Positions 11,701 to 19,519 of a stretch of 49,679 bases of DNA are shown piece by piece. The notes under the pieces are model-generated. The model saw only the letters and a program-made list of their open reading frames with translations, made no database searches and was not told the origin of the DNA. The position numbers were made by a program, and so were the translations under genes. The stretch lies in the NCBI GenBank assembly GCA_964385465.1, contig CAYLPJ010000051.1, positions 1-49,679 of the forward strand, read 5' to 3'. The first letter of the stretch is position 1, and each line of letters begins with the position of its first letter. This stretch comes from CAYLPJ01 sp964385465. Lineage in GTDB: Bacteria > Planctomycetota > Phycisphaerae > SM23-33.

Positions 11701-12850
11701 TACGCTGGACGACACGGTCATCCAGGGCAAGGCCGGCGTGGGGTGCATGGTTGCCGACGGCGTGCTGGTCGTCCATGGCACGGGGAGCCTGGGCCACCCG
11801 CACCGTGAGTTCCTCCGCGGCGAGTTCCGCCGCCGGGCGCTCTACGCCTTCGACGCCGCCTCCGGGCGGCCGCTGTGGGGCGGGCGGATGAACTACCGCA
11901 AGCGCCCCATCATCCTCGGCGGGCGCGTCTATGCCGAGCCCTACGCCTGGGACCTGCACACCGGCGAGCCGGTGACGGTGGCCAATCCGCTGTCCGGGCG
12001 GGCCCAGCGGCTGGACTTCCATCGCGGCTACATCGGCTGCGGGCACCTCCTCGGCAGCGCCGAAGCGATCTTCGGCGCCCGCGGCGGGCTGGCGACCTGG
12101 GATCCGGGGCAGCGCATCGGCTTCGTGCCGTTCGCGAACATGCACTTCTCCTGCGGCCTCGGCGCGGCGGCGGCCTGCGGCGTGCTGGTGGTGCCCGAGG
12201 GCCGCTCCGGCTGCACGTGCGCCACGCCGATCTACACGTCGATCGCCCTGTACCCGCGCCGCCGGCGGCGGGTGTGGGGGATGGGTGTCGCCGGCGGGCT
12301 CGCCGAGCCGGCCAACCTGCCGGTCCGCCATGCCCGCGTGAACCTCGGCGCGCCGGGCTTCCGCGAGCACGACGGGCGGCTGTGGGTGCCGTACCGCGGC
12401 AAGCAGCCTGCGGGGACGGGGCTCATCGGCGGCTGGCTGCCGACCTACAAGCACGAGCCGGAGATGTTCGCCCTCGCCGACGAGAACACCTTCACCGTCG
12501 CGGGCACGCCGACGCCGTGGGTCTACTCGTGCAGCTACCGGGGCGACCGCCCGCTGACGTTCCGGATGCAGGCCGACGGCGCGACCGCCGCGAGATACAC
12601 CGTCCGCCTCCACTTCGCCGAGCCGGGCGAGCTCGAGCCCGGGCAGCGCGTCTTCGACGTGGCGATCCAGGGCGAGCGCGTGCTCGAGGGCTTCGACATC
12701 GTCGCTGCCGCCGGCGGCCCGCGCCGCGCCGTCGTCCGCGAGGTCCGCGACGTCGAGGTGACCGACACGCTCACGATCACCCTCCGCCGCTGCGATCCGG
12801 ACGCGCCCCATCCGCCTTTGCTGTGCGGGTTGGAGTCGCTGCGCCGGTGA
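8768..12850 (+). CDS. Large secreted PQQ-propeller / methyltransferase-like / malectin fusion protein
   Basis: A 1360-residue protein. A signal peptide (hydrophobic core VAAGVLLAVAWAQCAAPSAA) leads into a first PQQ-like propeller (YALDAATGRIRWRH, ALDADTGRQLWS). A Pro/Ala linker follows at about residues 515-530. Residues about 549-700 look like a Rossmann-fold class I methyltransferase: YALVVGPGAARLAGEMA, then the acidic EAVEPDPVAAEAA, then LLRVVRPCGGVALVG. Its glycine motif is imperfect. A second propeller section follows, containing the cysteine-bearing segment RSGCTCATPIYTSIALYP found in related planctomycete proteins. Residues about 1235-1360 match malectin (TVRLHFAEPGELE, RVFDVAIQGERVL), a carbohydrate-binding fold. 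The gene is coupled to the DUF1080 gene, which suggests a shared role in polysaccharide handling at the surface. Confidence 0.85.
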   Translation: MTRPSVAPAEGRGVRVAAGVLLAVAWAQCAAPSAAGGEDWPTDRHDNRRSGVTGERLAPPLSARWVFRPSVPPADGWALPVNGYGARKNKPNVSYDDAARVVAVGSAVYFAASGEHAVYALDAATGRIRWRHLAAGAVRLPPVVHDGRVVFGDDAGTITALAADSGQPLWRVACAPTPERVAGQGRFSSPWCIRAGALVDDGIAWFTAGLFPAEGVYLWKVRVADGEVLLRRRLDTGGVDAPSPQGPMLAAGGSIYMTSRVTPTRWRKADGRQADLRTPLPKARHAAWRFHDGGSYAQLWPGPRLVYGKAALMAFDPEKVVVDKYNRKRLGDRVWHWFNARQTVLAGSRAVFATDYHILAVDRDRLPELADGVCKDFEDAYREHRVADRLETQAEHDRLVAEHGPDHPKALRLRNGPLRWSQEAWDAWPAARDAIFARLRRRCAWMTPVVANEAMILAGDVLYAGGQDRVLALDADTGRQLWSAPAAARVRSLAVAHGRLLVSTADGAVTCYAAGPAPAAGPAPAAGPAEVRTAREPRRGGDAGGDDAMERLAAAALAATPAAKGYALVVGPGAARLAGEMADAGGLRLEAVEPDPVAAEAARAELADAGLHGGRVCVTAAGDGSLPYPPYVFNLAVDLGSLGGGAPAVSSAELLRVVRPCGGVALVGRSAAGGELDAACAAADASPPAAAAGGLRIVRGRLAGSADWTHNYATPARTYAGGDRRVTGPLGMLWYGPPGPRKRIERHAAPPVPLVVDGVMFTIGYDLVMAYDAYNGVRHWQRLIPGATRTSLPIGTSNLAADGNSLYVVVDDRRCLRLDARTGRTLRTYRPAALPGEAAGDDAPERHWGWIARVGEMLLGSRSRRDERRRRADLQRSDGLFALAAADGATRWTHRAGGIDHDGIAVAGGRVFFVARDLTDAQRDAAEADTAFRDGAVPDRKPLDRRGKPVAPDLRRLVCLDAATGEVAWQRPIDATDVTLDDTVIQGKAGVGCMVADGVLVVHGTGSLGHPHREFLRGEFRRRALYAFDAASGRPLWGGRMNYRKRPIILGGRVYAEPYAWDLHTGEPVTVANPLSGRAQRLDFHRGYIGCGHLLGSAEAIFGARGGLATWDPGQRIGFVPFANMHFSCGLGAAAACGVLVVPEGRSGCTCATPIYTSIALYPRRRRRVWGMGVAGGLAEPANLPVRHARVNLGAPGFREHDGRLWVPYRGKQPAGTGLIGGWLPTYKHEPEMFALADENTFTVAGTPTPWVYSCSYRGDRPLTFRMQADGATAARYTVRLHFAEPGELEPGQRVFDVAIQGERVLEGFDIVAAAGGPRRAVVREVRDVEVTDTLTITLRRCDPDAPHPPLLCGLESLRR
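10310..10354 (+). repeat. 18-bp in-frame repeat coding for a Pro/Ala linker
   Basis: GGGCCCGCCCCTGCCGCC occurs twice in tandem with a further half copy, encoding GPAPAA repeats. It lies between the first propeller and the methyltransferase-like domain and is probably a length-variable hinge. Confidence 0.85.
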
Positions 12851-12866
12851 CCGTCTCCACCCGCCC

Positions 12867-12883
12867 GTTCCGCTCCGCGGAAC
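12867..12883. terminator. Small perfect hairpin after the fusion gene
   Basis: GTTCCGC-TCC-GCGGAAC forms a perfect seven-pair stem 17 bases after the stop codon at 12850. No T-run follows, so termination is only a possibility; it lies in the 96-base gap before the next gene. Confidence 0.3.
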
Positions 12884-12946
12884 CGCCGGTGCGGCAGGGC
12901 GTCCAAAGGACGGACCGCAACCATCCTCTGGACAGGGAAACCTATC

Positions 12947-13720
12947 ATGAACACGCTGGCCATCGCCTCGCTGCTGATCGGGCTGTCCATCCACGGTGCG
13001 CCGCCGCGGAAGGCGGCCGAGACCCCCCGGCCGGTCCGCGTCACGGTGGAGCTGACCGACGGGTCGGTCGTATACGGGACCCCTCGATCGGACGCGCTGA
13101 CGGTGTTCGCGGGGGGGCGCCGTCGCGACATGCTCCTGCGGCGCGTCCGGGCCCTGCGTTTCCACGACGACCGTGAGACCGCGACGGTCACGCTATGGAA
13201 CGGCGGACAGGTCAGCGGCTTTGCGGCCCTGGAGAGGCTGCGGGTGGCGACGGCTCTGGGCGAGGTGGTCATCCCCAGCGCTGCCACGCGCCGCGTGACG
13301 TTCTCCCTTGGCGGCATCAACCTCGCCGAGCGCGAGTACAAGCAGGCCTGCGGGAGCCCCTATTGCCCACGCCCGCCGCAGACGCGCCGCCCCCAGCGAA
13401 TCCTGGGCGTCGATCGCCGGCCCGACGAGTTCATTCACGCCCACGCCCACGGGCGTGTCGTGTATGAGTTCGACAGCCCCGTTCGGGAATTCCACGCCAC
13501 GGCGGTGCTGTACGACGGCTACGGGGGCACGAAGGGCAAGGTGGTCTTCAAGGTGTTTGCCGATGGCGAGCTGGTGTACACGAGCAAACCGATCCGCCAC
13601 TTCCGCAGCGAGGAGGTCTACGTGCGCTTCCCCGAGGCCCGGCGCGTGACGCTTGTTACCGAGACCGCCGGTCCCCCCTGGGAAGACTGGGCCTGCTGGT
13701 TGCACCCGGAGGTGCGGTGA
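12947..13720 (+). CDS. Secreted protein with NPCBM-like carbohydrate-binding domain
   Basis: A 257-residue protein. The N-terminus (MNTLAIASLLIGLSIHGAPP) is a short probable signal sequence. Residues about 28-125 form a beta-rich domain (VTVELTDGSVVYG, ALGEVVIPSAATRRVTF) of a type often seen in planctomycete secreted proteins. Residues about 150-257 resemble the NPCBM/NEW2 fold: VVYEFDSPVREFHATAVL, KVVFKVFADGELVYTSKPI, ARRVTLVTETAG and the closing WEDWACWLHPEV, which takes the place of the usual DHADW-type ending. It probably binds carbohydrate outside the cytoplasm. It follows the fusion gene in the same direction and ends seven bases before the stop codon of the convergent anti-sigma gene. 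Confidence 0.75.
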   Translation: MNTLAIASLLIGLSIHGAPPRKAAETPRPVRVTVELTDGSVVYGTPRSDALTVFAGGRRRDMLLRRVRALRFHDDRETATVTLWNGGQVSGFAALERLRVATALGEVVIPSAATRRVTFSLGGINLAEREYKQACGSPYCPRPPQTRRPQRILGVDRRPDEFIHAHAHGRVVYEFDSPVREFHATAVLYDGYGGTKGKVVFKVFADGELVYTSKPIRHFRSEEVYVRFPEARRVTLVTETAGPPWEDWACWLHPEVR

Positions 13721-13727
13721 GGGGGAA

Positions 13728-15746
13728 TTACTCGTCCCGCTGCTTCGCCCGGGTCTCCGGCTCGGGGGGAGTAACCTCGCCGGGGTGGCGGAAGTTGACG
13801 GTGATCAGCAGGCGCTGGAGGCGGGCGGCCTGCGTGGCGGCGGACTGCGTCGTCGCCGTCGCGAAAGCACGCTGGAGGTCCACGCGGTCGACCTGCACCA
13901 GCCGCTGCTGCGCGGGGGCCGTCGCGGTCGCCGGGCCGGCGGACTCGCCGGCTCGCCGGGCGCGCCGCGTGGCCGCGCCCGCCAGCGGCCGGGACCGGCC
14001 GGCCACGTCGCCGGGATCGTGACGGGCCCCGCCGCGCTCGCCGCGTATCACTACCTGCACCGGCTGCTGGTTCTGGCTGTTCTGAACCACCGCGGCCTCG
14101 GCGACCGACTCCTCGTCGGTGTCTTCGGCCTCGCCGCCCGGGCCGGTCGCGGGGGCATCCCCCGCTCGCGTGCCGAGCGTCACGGCCTCTCGAAGGCCCA
14201 TGCCCCGCGACCTGCTGTCCTGCTTCTTGTCGCCCGCGGCGTCCCCGGCGGCCGGGGGAGGGGCTTGCGCCTGTGCGGCGGCGAAGGAGCGCGTCTCGGA
14301 CCGGCGGCCGGCGCCGGTCTGCTCGGCGACCGGTTCGGGTTCGGTCTCGGCGGCGGGCTCTTCGGCGCGGGCCTGCCGCATCCGGCCGTCGGGTGCGGGG
14401 GCCTCGGGCTCGGTGGGCTGGGTCGCGTTCATCTGTGCGACATCGCCGCCGGCGGCTGTCTTGGCCCGCGCCGCGGGCGCCGGCTTCGCCATCGGCCGGG
14501 GCGCCGCGACCGCCATGGTCTGCCCCGTGGCTCGTGCGCGGACGTCCGGGGTCGGGGCCGGCTCGGCGGCGGGCTTGACCTCGACGCCTTCGCCGGCCTT
14601 CTTGCCCGCGTCGGCCTTGCCATAGGGGTCGCTGGGGTCGGGCTCGACAACCGGGCGGGGCGTGGCGACTGCCTTGCCCGCGGCCGCCTTGCCGGCGAAT
14701 CGGCCATTGGCGTTCTTGCCGAGGGCGACCTCCATGCTCCGCGTGGGCGCCTCGGCGGCCATGGCGTAGAACTGCGGGCCCCCGGGGGCGCGCTGGGAGA
14801 CGGTCTGCTGGGCCCGCAGGCTGGTCAGCTCCTTCTGGACCCTGTTCATCTGCTCGGGCGTGACGTAGGCCTCGTATTGCACCTGCGTCTCGGCGAGGCG
14901 ATTGACGCGGTAGAAGTTGGCCCGCCCGCGGGCCTTGGCCTTGGCGACCGGGGCGGTGGCGACCTTCCGAGTGCGGACGGGCAGGACGCTGTTGCTGATC
15001 AGCAACTTCTCGACCTGCCGCCGGGTCATGCCCATGCGGTCGGTGAAGATGACCTCGTTGTCGGTCGGCACGGCGGCCAGGGCGACGGAGAGCTCGTCGC
15101 CATCGGGGCCGGACAAGGCGAGACCGCCGGTTGCCGGCCCGTCCTTGGCGAGTCCGGGTGGGGCCGGCGCGGGCGTCGGCTCGGGCGCCTTGGCCAGCTC
15201 GGTTGCGGCGGCGCCGCTCCCGCCGGCGCCTTTGGCCAGGGCGACGTGGGCGTCGTCGGCGAGCCCGTCCTCCTCGCCGATGCGGTCGAGGCGGCGTTCG
15301 ACGCCCCGGTCGGCGGCGGCGGACGGCTTGTCCTCGCGGCGGGCCAGCGTCTCGGGAATGCCCTCCTCGCCGGTGTCGAACACGATCGACCCGGGCCGGC
15401 CCGACCACAGTGTCGTGACCACGACGGCCCCGACGCCGGCGGCGATCAGCAGCACCGCCGCCGAGGCGACCAGCCGCAGCCACCGCCCGACGGAGGAAGG
15501 CTTGTGGGCGTCGTCGGTGACGAGCTTCTGCCGCTCGGCCGCGGCGAGCACGCGCCCGACGAGGTCGTCGCTCTCGGGGGCGGGCAGCCGGCGGAGCAGG
15601 TCCCTGGTGCCCAGGAGCTCGTCGGCCTCGCGGCGGAGGCCGGCATCGTGCTCGACGGCCTCGGCGACGCGGGCGGCGTCGGCCTCGTTCAGCTCGCCGT
15701 CCAGCCAGGCAGAGAGGTCTTCGTGATGTTGCGGTGTCTTGCTCAT
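13728..15746 (-). CDS. Anti-sigma factor with one membrane segment and a very long low-complexity tail
   Basis: A 672-residue protein. Residues 8-60 match the cytoplasmic anti-sigma domain (LSAWLDGELNEADAARVAEAVEHD), but the HxxxCxxC zinc motif of many ZAS-type factors is absent. A single membrane helix lies at about 88-113. The remaining ~560 residues are predicted outside the membrane and are rich in Ala, Pro, Glu and Lys. They include a more ordered stretch (EVIFTDRMGMTRRQVEKLLISN, QYEAYVTPEQMNRVQKELTSL) and a C-terminal RLQRLLITVNFRHPG. The start is set by the ATGA overlap with the sigma gene. The protein presumably holds the ECF sigma factor inactive until an envelope signal arrives. The tail is far longer than in typical anti-sigma factors. 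Confidence 0.8.
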   Translation of the reverse strand: MSKTPQHHEDLSAWLDGELNEADAARVAEAVEHDAGLRREADELLGTRDLLRRLPAPESDDLVGRVLAAAERQKLVTDDAHKPSSVGRWLRLVASAAVLLIAAGVGAVVVTTLWSGRPGSIVFDTGEEGIPETLARREDKPSAAADRGVERRLDRIGEEDGLADDAHVALAKGAGGSGAAATELAKAPEPTPAPAPPGLAKDGPATGGLALSGPDGDELSVALAAVPTDNEVIFTDRMGMTRRQVEKLLISNSVLPVRTRKVATAPVAKAKARGRANFYRVNRLAETQVQYEAYVTPEQMNRVQKELTSLRAQQTVSQRAPGGPQFYAMAAEAPTRSMEVALGKNANGRFAGKAAAGKAVATPRPVVEPDPSDPYGKADAGKKAGEGVEVKPAAEPAPTPDVRARATGQTMAVAAPRPMAKPAPAARAKTAAGGDVAQMNATQPTEPEAPAPDGRMRQARAEEPAAETEPEPVAEQTGAGRRSETRSFAAAQAQAPPPAAGDAAGDKKQDSRSRGMGLREAVTLGTRAGDAPATGPGGEAEDTDEESVAEAAVVQNSQNQQPVQVVIRGERGGARHDPGDVAGRSRPLAGAATRRARRAGESAGPATATAPAQQRLVQVDRVDLQRAFATATTQSAATQAARLQRLLITVNFRHPGEVTPPEPETRAKQRDE

Positions 15747-16486
15747 CGCTCCGGCCTTACCAAATCGGCCAGTTTGTCCTTCAAGATGCATCGGGCCCGG
15801 TGGAGTCTGCTCTTCACCGTACCGATCGGCAGGTCGAGGACGCGGGATATCTGCGCGTAGTCCATCTCCTCGACGTCGGAGAGCACGACCACGAGGCGGA
15901 ACTCGTCGTCCAACTCCTCGAGGGCGGCCATGATTCGGTTTTCGGTTTCGGCGGACACGGCCGCGGCCTCGGGACCGGGGTTTCGACGTCGCGCCATGGT
16001 TGCGGTGAGGGCGTCGGCCTGGCTGTTCTCGAACTCGTCGGGCCCGGTAAGGGACTGGAACCTGACGCGAGCCGCCCTTCGGCGGTGGGAGATGGTCAGG
16101 TTCGCGGCGATCCGGAACAGCCAGGTGTAGAACTGGCTCTGTCCGCGGAACTGCCCGATGCGTTCGAGGGCCTTGAGGAAGGCCTCCTGGGCCAGTTCCT
16201 CGGCGTCGGCCCGCTGACCGCACATGCGATATATCATGTGAAAGAGGCGGTTCTGGTACTTCGCGACCAACGACCCGAAGGCCTGCATGTCGCCCCGCCG
16301 ACACTGCTCGACGAGGGCGGCGTCGTCGAAGGAAATCGTGCCCCGGGGGGGCGCTCCGCCGACGTCGGCCTTCTGTCCGTCCGCCACTCTTTTCGACGCG
16401 TGGTCCGTCACCGTGTTCCCGGAAGGGGGGCCAAAATCCTCTCGATATCCGTATCCCCGAACAGCGCCGCCGCGCGGGAATCCCAT
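15743..16486 (-). CDS. RNA polymerase ECF-type sigma factor
   Basis: A 247-residue protein if the ATG at 16486 is used; a GTG at 16411 would give 222 residues, nearer the usual ECF length. Region 2 (about residues 55-135) has LVEQCRRGDMQAFGSLVAKY, AEELAQEAFLKALE and FYTWLFRIAANLTISHRRR. Region 4 (about 185-240) has LDDEFRLVVVLSDVEEMDYAQI and LPIGTVKSRLHRAR, the helix-turn-helix that reads the -35 element. It overlaps the anti-sigma gene by four bases (ATGA), the usual arrangement for a sigma/anti-sigma pair. The target promoters cannot be read from this window. Confidence 0.93.
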   Translation of the reverse strand: MGFPRGGAVRGYGYREDFGPPSGNTVTDHASKRVADGQKADVGGAPPRGTISFDDAALVEQCRRGDMQAFGSLVAKYQNRLFHMIYRMCGQRADAEELAQEAFLKALERIGQFRGQSQFYTWLFRIAANLTISHRRRAARVRFQSLTGPDEFENSQADALTATMARRRNPGPEAAAVSAETENRIMAALEELDDEFRLVVVLSDVEEMDYAQISRVLDLPIGTVKSRLHRARCILKDKLADLVRPER

Positions 16487-16650
16487 GCATAGTGTACACC
16501 CGCCTGGACGAATTGAACATCCCGAGGCGGTCGCGAGCGCCGCGGATGAACGGAAAGACCCGATCCGTACGTCGTCTTCTACGCCCCGCGCAGCCGCCCG
16601 GTTCGCCGCGGGCCGCCCGCTCGCGTCGCCGGGGGCGCCGCCTCCCGCGC

Positions 16651-16656
16651 TACAAT
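16651..16656 (+). promoter_or_regulatory. -10-like box TACAAT before the DUF255 gene
   Basis: TACAAT (5 of 6) lies 25 bases before the ATG at 16682, with AAAGGAG between. No convincing -35 box is present in the G+C-rich sequence upstream. The 195-base divergent gap between the sigma gene and this gene holds nothing else recognised. Confidence 0.35.
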
Positions 16657-16681
16657 GCCCCGAAGCCAAAGGAGCCCCCCC

Positions 16682-18730
16682 ATGCCCACCCCGCAACCGG
16701 AAACGTCCGCCGAGAACGCCATCGACTGGCAGCCGTGGTCCGACGAGGCGTTCCAGCAGGCCCGCGACGAGGAAAAGCTGCTGCTCGTCGACAGCGGCGC
16801 CACCTGGTGCCACTGGTGCCACGTCATGGACCGCGTTACCTACGAGGACGACGAGATCGCCGAGCTCGTCGGCGAGCGATTCGTCCCCGTACGCATCGAC
16901 CGCGACCGCCGGCCGCGGGTCGACGCCTGGCTCCAACGGGCGGCGCCCATCGTCGAGTCCGCCGGCAACGGCTGGCCCCTGACCGTTGTGATGACCCCCG
17001 CCGGGCACGTGCTGTTCAAGGCCACCTTCCTGCCCCCGCGCCGCGACGAGCGGTACGGCGCATCCGTCGGCCTGGCCGACCTGCTCCGCCGCCTCGACGA
17101 GCTCTGGCGGACGCGCGGCGACGAGGTCCGCAACGCCGGCGAGCAGCTCGCCGAGGCCGTCGCCCGCCAGCGCGACCAGGCGCCCGCCGCCGAGGGCGAG
17201 CCGGACGAGAAAGTCGTCGAGGAGCTCTACGCCGGCATCGCCGCCGTCCACGACCGACGCCACGGCGGATTCGGGCAGGCGCCGAAGTTCTTCCACGCCC
17301 CGGCGCTCCGCCTGGCGGCCGTGCGGGCCTTCGCCGGCGACGGCGAGGCCCGGGAGCTGCTGGTGGGCACCCTCTCGGCCATGGCCGACGGCGGCATCCG
17401 CGACCACGTCGGCGGGGGCTTCCACCGCTACAGCGTGGACGACCACTGGCACGTGCCTCATTTCGAGAAGATGGCCGGCGACAACGCCGCCCTGCTGGCG
17501 CTCTACGCCGACGCCGCGGCGCTGACCGGCACGGAGGCGTTCGCCGACGTCGCCCTCGGGACCCGGGGGTGGGTCGACGGCGTCCTCGGCGGCGACGGGC
17601 GAGAGGGATTCTTCGCCAGCCGGGACGCCGACGTCGGGCTCGACGACGACGGCGACTACTTCACATGGACCGTCGGCGAGTTCCGCCAGGCCGTCGGCGA
17701 AGAGGACGCCGACGCGCTGATCCGCTACTTCGGCGTCGACGCCGAGGGCGACGTGCACGGCCGGCCGGGACGCAACGTGCTGCGCGTCGCCGGCGACGCG
17801 GACATCCCCGCCGACGTTCTCGATCGCGGGCTGGAGAAGCTCCGCGCCGCCCGCCGGCAGCGGAGCGCCCCGGGCGTGGACCGCACCGTCTTCGCCGACC
17901 TCAACGGGCAGATGATCTCGGCGTACCTGACCGCCTTCCAGCGCCTGGGCGACGAGGGGGCTCGCGACACGGCCCTGGCGACGCTGGACCACCTGCTGGC
18001 GACGCTGCGGGACGAGCGGGGCGTCTTCGCCCATTACCGCGACGACGGCGGGCTGCGGAACGTCGGCCTGCTTGCCGACCAGGCGTGGATGACCCGCGCC
18101 CTGCTGGACGCCCACGCCGTCACCGCCGAGGCGAAGTACCTCCAGGCCGCCCGGGCGCTGGGGGAGTACGTCCTCGGCGAACTGGCCGATCCCGAGGCCG
18201 GGGGGTTCTTCGACGGCCCGGCCGGCCAGACGCCCGGCGCCGCGGCGATCGACCGGACGACATCGTGGGAGGATTCGCCGGGCATGTCGGCCTCGGCGGC
18301 GATGAGCCTGGCCCTGCCGGACCTTGCCCACCGCACGGGGCAGCAGCGGTTCGCCGCCGGGGCCCGGCGGGCGCTGGCGTCGCGGGCCGGAGGCATCGAT
18401 CGGCGGTTCGGGCTGTTCCTGGCCGGCTATGCCCTGGCCGTCGAGCAGCTTCTCCACGGCCCGCGGACGGTCGCGGTCGTCGCCGACGGCGGCGGGGAAG
18501 CCTTCGACGCGCTGGTCAACGCCGCCCGCAGCGTGTACATTCCCGGCGGGTCCGTGCTGGCGATGAACGGTTCCGCCCCGCCCGAAGCCGAACTGCTCGG
18601 CGCGCTGGGCCTGGAGGCCCCCGACGACGGCGGGCCGGTCGCCTACGTCTGCCGCGCCGCGGCCTGTCTGGCCCCCGCCCGCACGCCAGAGGAGCTGCGG
18701 GCCCGGCTGGCGGAACTCGCCGGCCGGTAA
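16682..18730 (+). CDS. Thioredoxin-fold DUF255 protein (YyaL/SSP411 type)
   Basis: A 682-residue protein. The N-terminal thioredoxin-like domain has the redox motif WCHWC (Cys43, Cys46) followed by MDRVTYEDDEIAELV and NGWPLTVVMTPAG, all typical of the DUF255 family. The rest is an alpha/alpha-toroid related to N-acylglucosamine epimerases and glycosyl hydrolases (GGFGQAPKFFHAPALR, GIRDHVGGGFHRYSVDDHWHVPHFEKM, FFASRDADVGLDDDGDYFTW, WEDSPGMSASAAM). Members are widespread and cytoplasmic; their physiological role is poorly known. AAGGAG lies eight bases before the chosen ATG. It is expressed divergently from the sigma factor gene. Confidence 0.92.
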   Translation: MPTPQPETSAENAIDWQPWSDEAFQQARDEEKLLLVDSGATWCHWCHVMDRVTYEDDEIAELVGERFVPVRIDRDRRPRVDAWLQRAAPIVESAGNGWPLTVVMTPAGHVLFKATFLPPRRDERYGASVGLADLLRRLDELWRTRGDEVRNAGEQLAEAVARQRDQAPAAEGEPDEKVVEELYAGIAAVHDRRHGGFGQAPKFFHAPALRLAAVRAFAGDGEARELLVGTLSAMADGGIRDHVGGGFHRYSVDDHWHVPHFEKMAGDNAALLALYADAAALTGTEAFADVALGTRGWVDGVLGGDGREGFFASRDADVGLDDDGDYFTWTVGEFRQAVGEEDADALIRYFGVDAEGDVHGRPGRNVLRVAGDADIPADVLDRGLEKLRAARRQRSAPGVDRTVFADLNGQMISAYLTAFQRLGDEGARDTALATLDHLLATLRDERGVFAHYRDDGGLRNVGLLADQAWMTRALLDAHAVTAEAKYLQAARALGEYVLGELADPEAGGFFDGPAGQTPGAAAIDRTTSWEDSPGMSASAAMSLALPDLAHRTGQQRFAAGARRALASRAGGIDRRFGLFLAGYALAVEQLLHGPRTVAVVADGGGEAFDALVNAARSVYIPGGSVLAMNGSAPPEAELLGALGLEAPDDGGPVAYVCRAAACLAPARTPEELRARLAELAGR

Positions 18731-18749
18731 CCCCCCGCGGGGAGCAGTG

Positions 18750-18840
18750 TGCAGTGGGTCAGGGAATCAGTGGCCCGGCGGAGGCTGACGCCTCCCGTTG
18801 GGGCCAGGGCTCTTTCCGGCCACTGCCTGCGGGCTACTGA
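18750..18840. repeat. Dispersed hairpin repeat, copy 1
   Basis: CAGTGGCCCGG (18768) and CCGGCCACTG (18816) form an outer inverted repeat around an inner perfect hairpin GGAGGC-TGAC-GCCTCC. The reverse complement of this block resembles 48612-48712, sharing the outer CAGTGGCCGG, a central AAAGA-CCC and GAGGCGTCAGCCTCCGCC. It fills most of the 146-base gap between the DUF255 and azoreductase genes. Confidence 0.7.
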
Positions 18841-18876
18841 CGACTGGCCGCGGGCCGCGGGCCACAGGAGATTGCG

Positions 18877-19518
18877 ATGGGTACGATCCTGCACATCGAG
18901 GCGTCGCCGCGCGGGGAGGAATCCTTCTCGGCAAGGGCGGCGAGGGCCCTGACCGAGACGCTGGCGGACATCCGCCCCGGCGACACCATCGACACGCTGA
19001 ACGTCTTCGACGAGGAACTGCCCGCCTTCCGGGCCCCGGCCGCGGCGGCCAAGTACGCCGTCATGGGCGGGGGGAAGCCCGAGGGCGAGGCCGCGAAGGC
19101 GTGGCAGGCCGTCTCCGCGGTGATCGACCGCTTCAAGGCCGCCGACGCCTACGTGGTCTCCAGCCCGATGTGGAACTTCAGCATCCCGTACCGCCTGAAG
19201 CAGTACATCGATGTGATCGTCCAGCCGGGGCTGACGTTCAGCTACGCCCGCGACCGCGGATACGAGGGCATGGTCTCCGGCCCGGCGGTGATCCTCCTCG
19301 CCCGCGGCGGCGCGTACGGCCCCGGCAGCGGGATGGAGACGCTGGACTACCAGCGCCCGTACGTCGAGACGGTGCTGCGGTTCATGGGCATCGCGGAGAT
19401 CGAGACGATCGTGCTCGAGCCGACCGTCGCGTCCGGCCCCGAGGCCGGGCAGCAGATCCTCCAGCGCGCCTGCGAGCAGGCCCGCGCCGCCGCCCGCGCC
19501 CTCGCCGCGGGCCTGTAG
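18877..19518 (+). CDS. azoR: FMN-dependent NADH-azoreductase
   Basis: A 213-residue flavodoxin-fold enzyme, the usual length for AzoR. The start GTILHIEASPRGEESFS is the FMN phosphate-binding loop. SSPMWNFSIPYRLKQYIDVI and FSYARDRGYEGMVSGPAVILLARGG are family landmarks in the flavin-binding region. Members reduce quinones and azo compounds with NAD(P)H and are linked to thiol or quinone stress. AGGAG lies seven bases before the ATG. The gene stands between a repeat and the trigger factor promoter, so it may be transcribed alone. Confidence 0.92.
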   Translation: MGTILHIEASPRGEESFSARAARALTETLADIRPGDTIDTLNVFDEELPAFRAPAAAAKYAVMGGGKPEGEAAKAWQAVSAVIDRFKAADAYVVSSPMWNFSIPYRLKQYIDVIVQPGLTFSYARDRGYEGMVSGPAVILLARGGAYGPGSGMETLDYQRPYVETVLRFMGIAEIETIVLEPTVASGPEAGQQILQRACEQARAAARALAAGL

Positions 19519-19519
19519 C

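Noticed and set aside
8768..12850. Genuine PQQ-dependent dehydrogenase
   Set aside because: Only propeller blades of the PQQ-like type are visible. The calcium/PQQ-binding and catalytic Asp motifs of the quinoprotein dehydrogenases are not recognised.
8684..13165. A minus-strand open frame of about 1490 codons
   Set aside because: It is antisense to the DUF1080 and fusion genes. Its product is a low-complexity string without any domain, as expected opposite G+C-rich genes.
18816..18825. Cobalamin riboswitch B12 box (GGCCACTG) upstream of azoR
   Set aside because: The match is part of the dispersed hairpin repeat, and the rest of the riboswitch is missing. The gene downstream is not a B12 gene.
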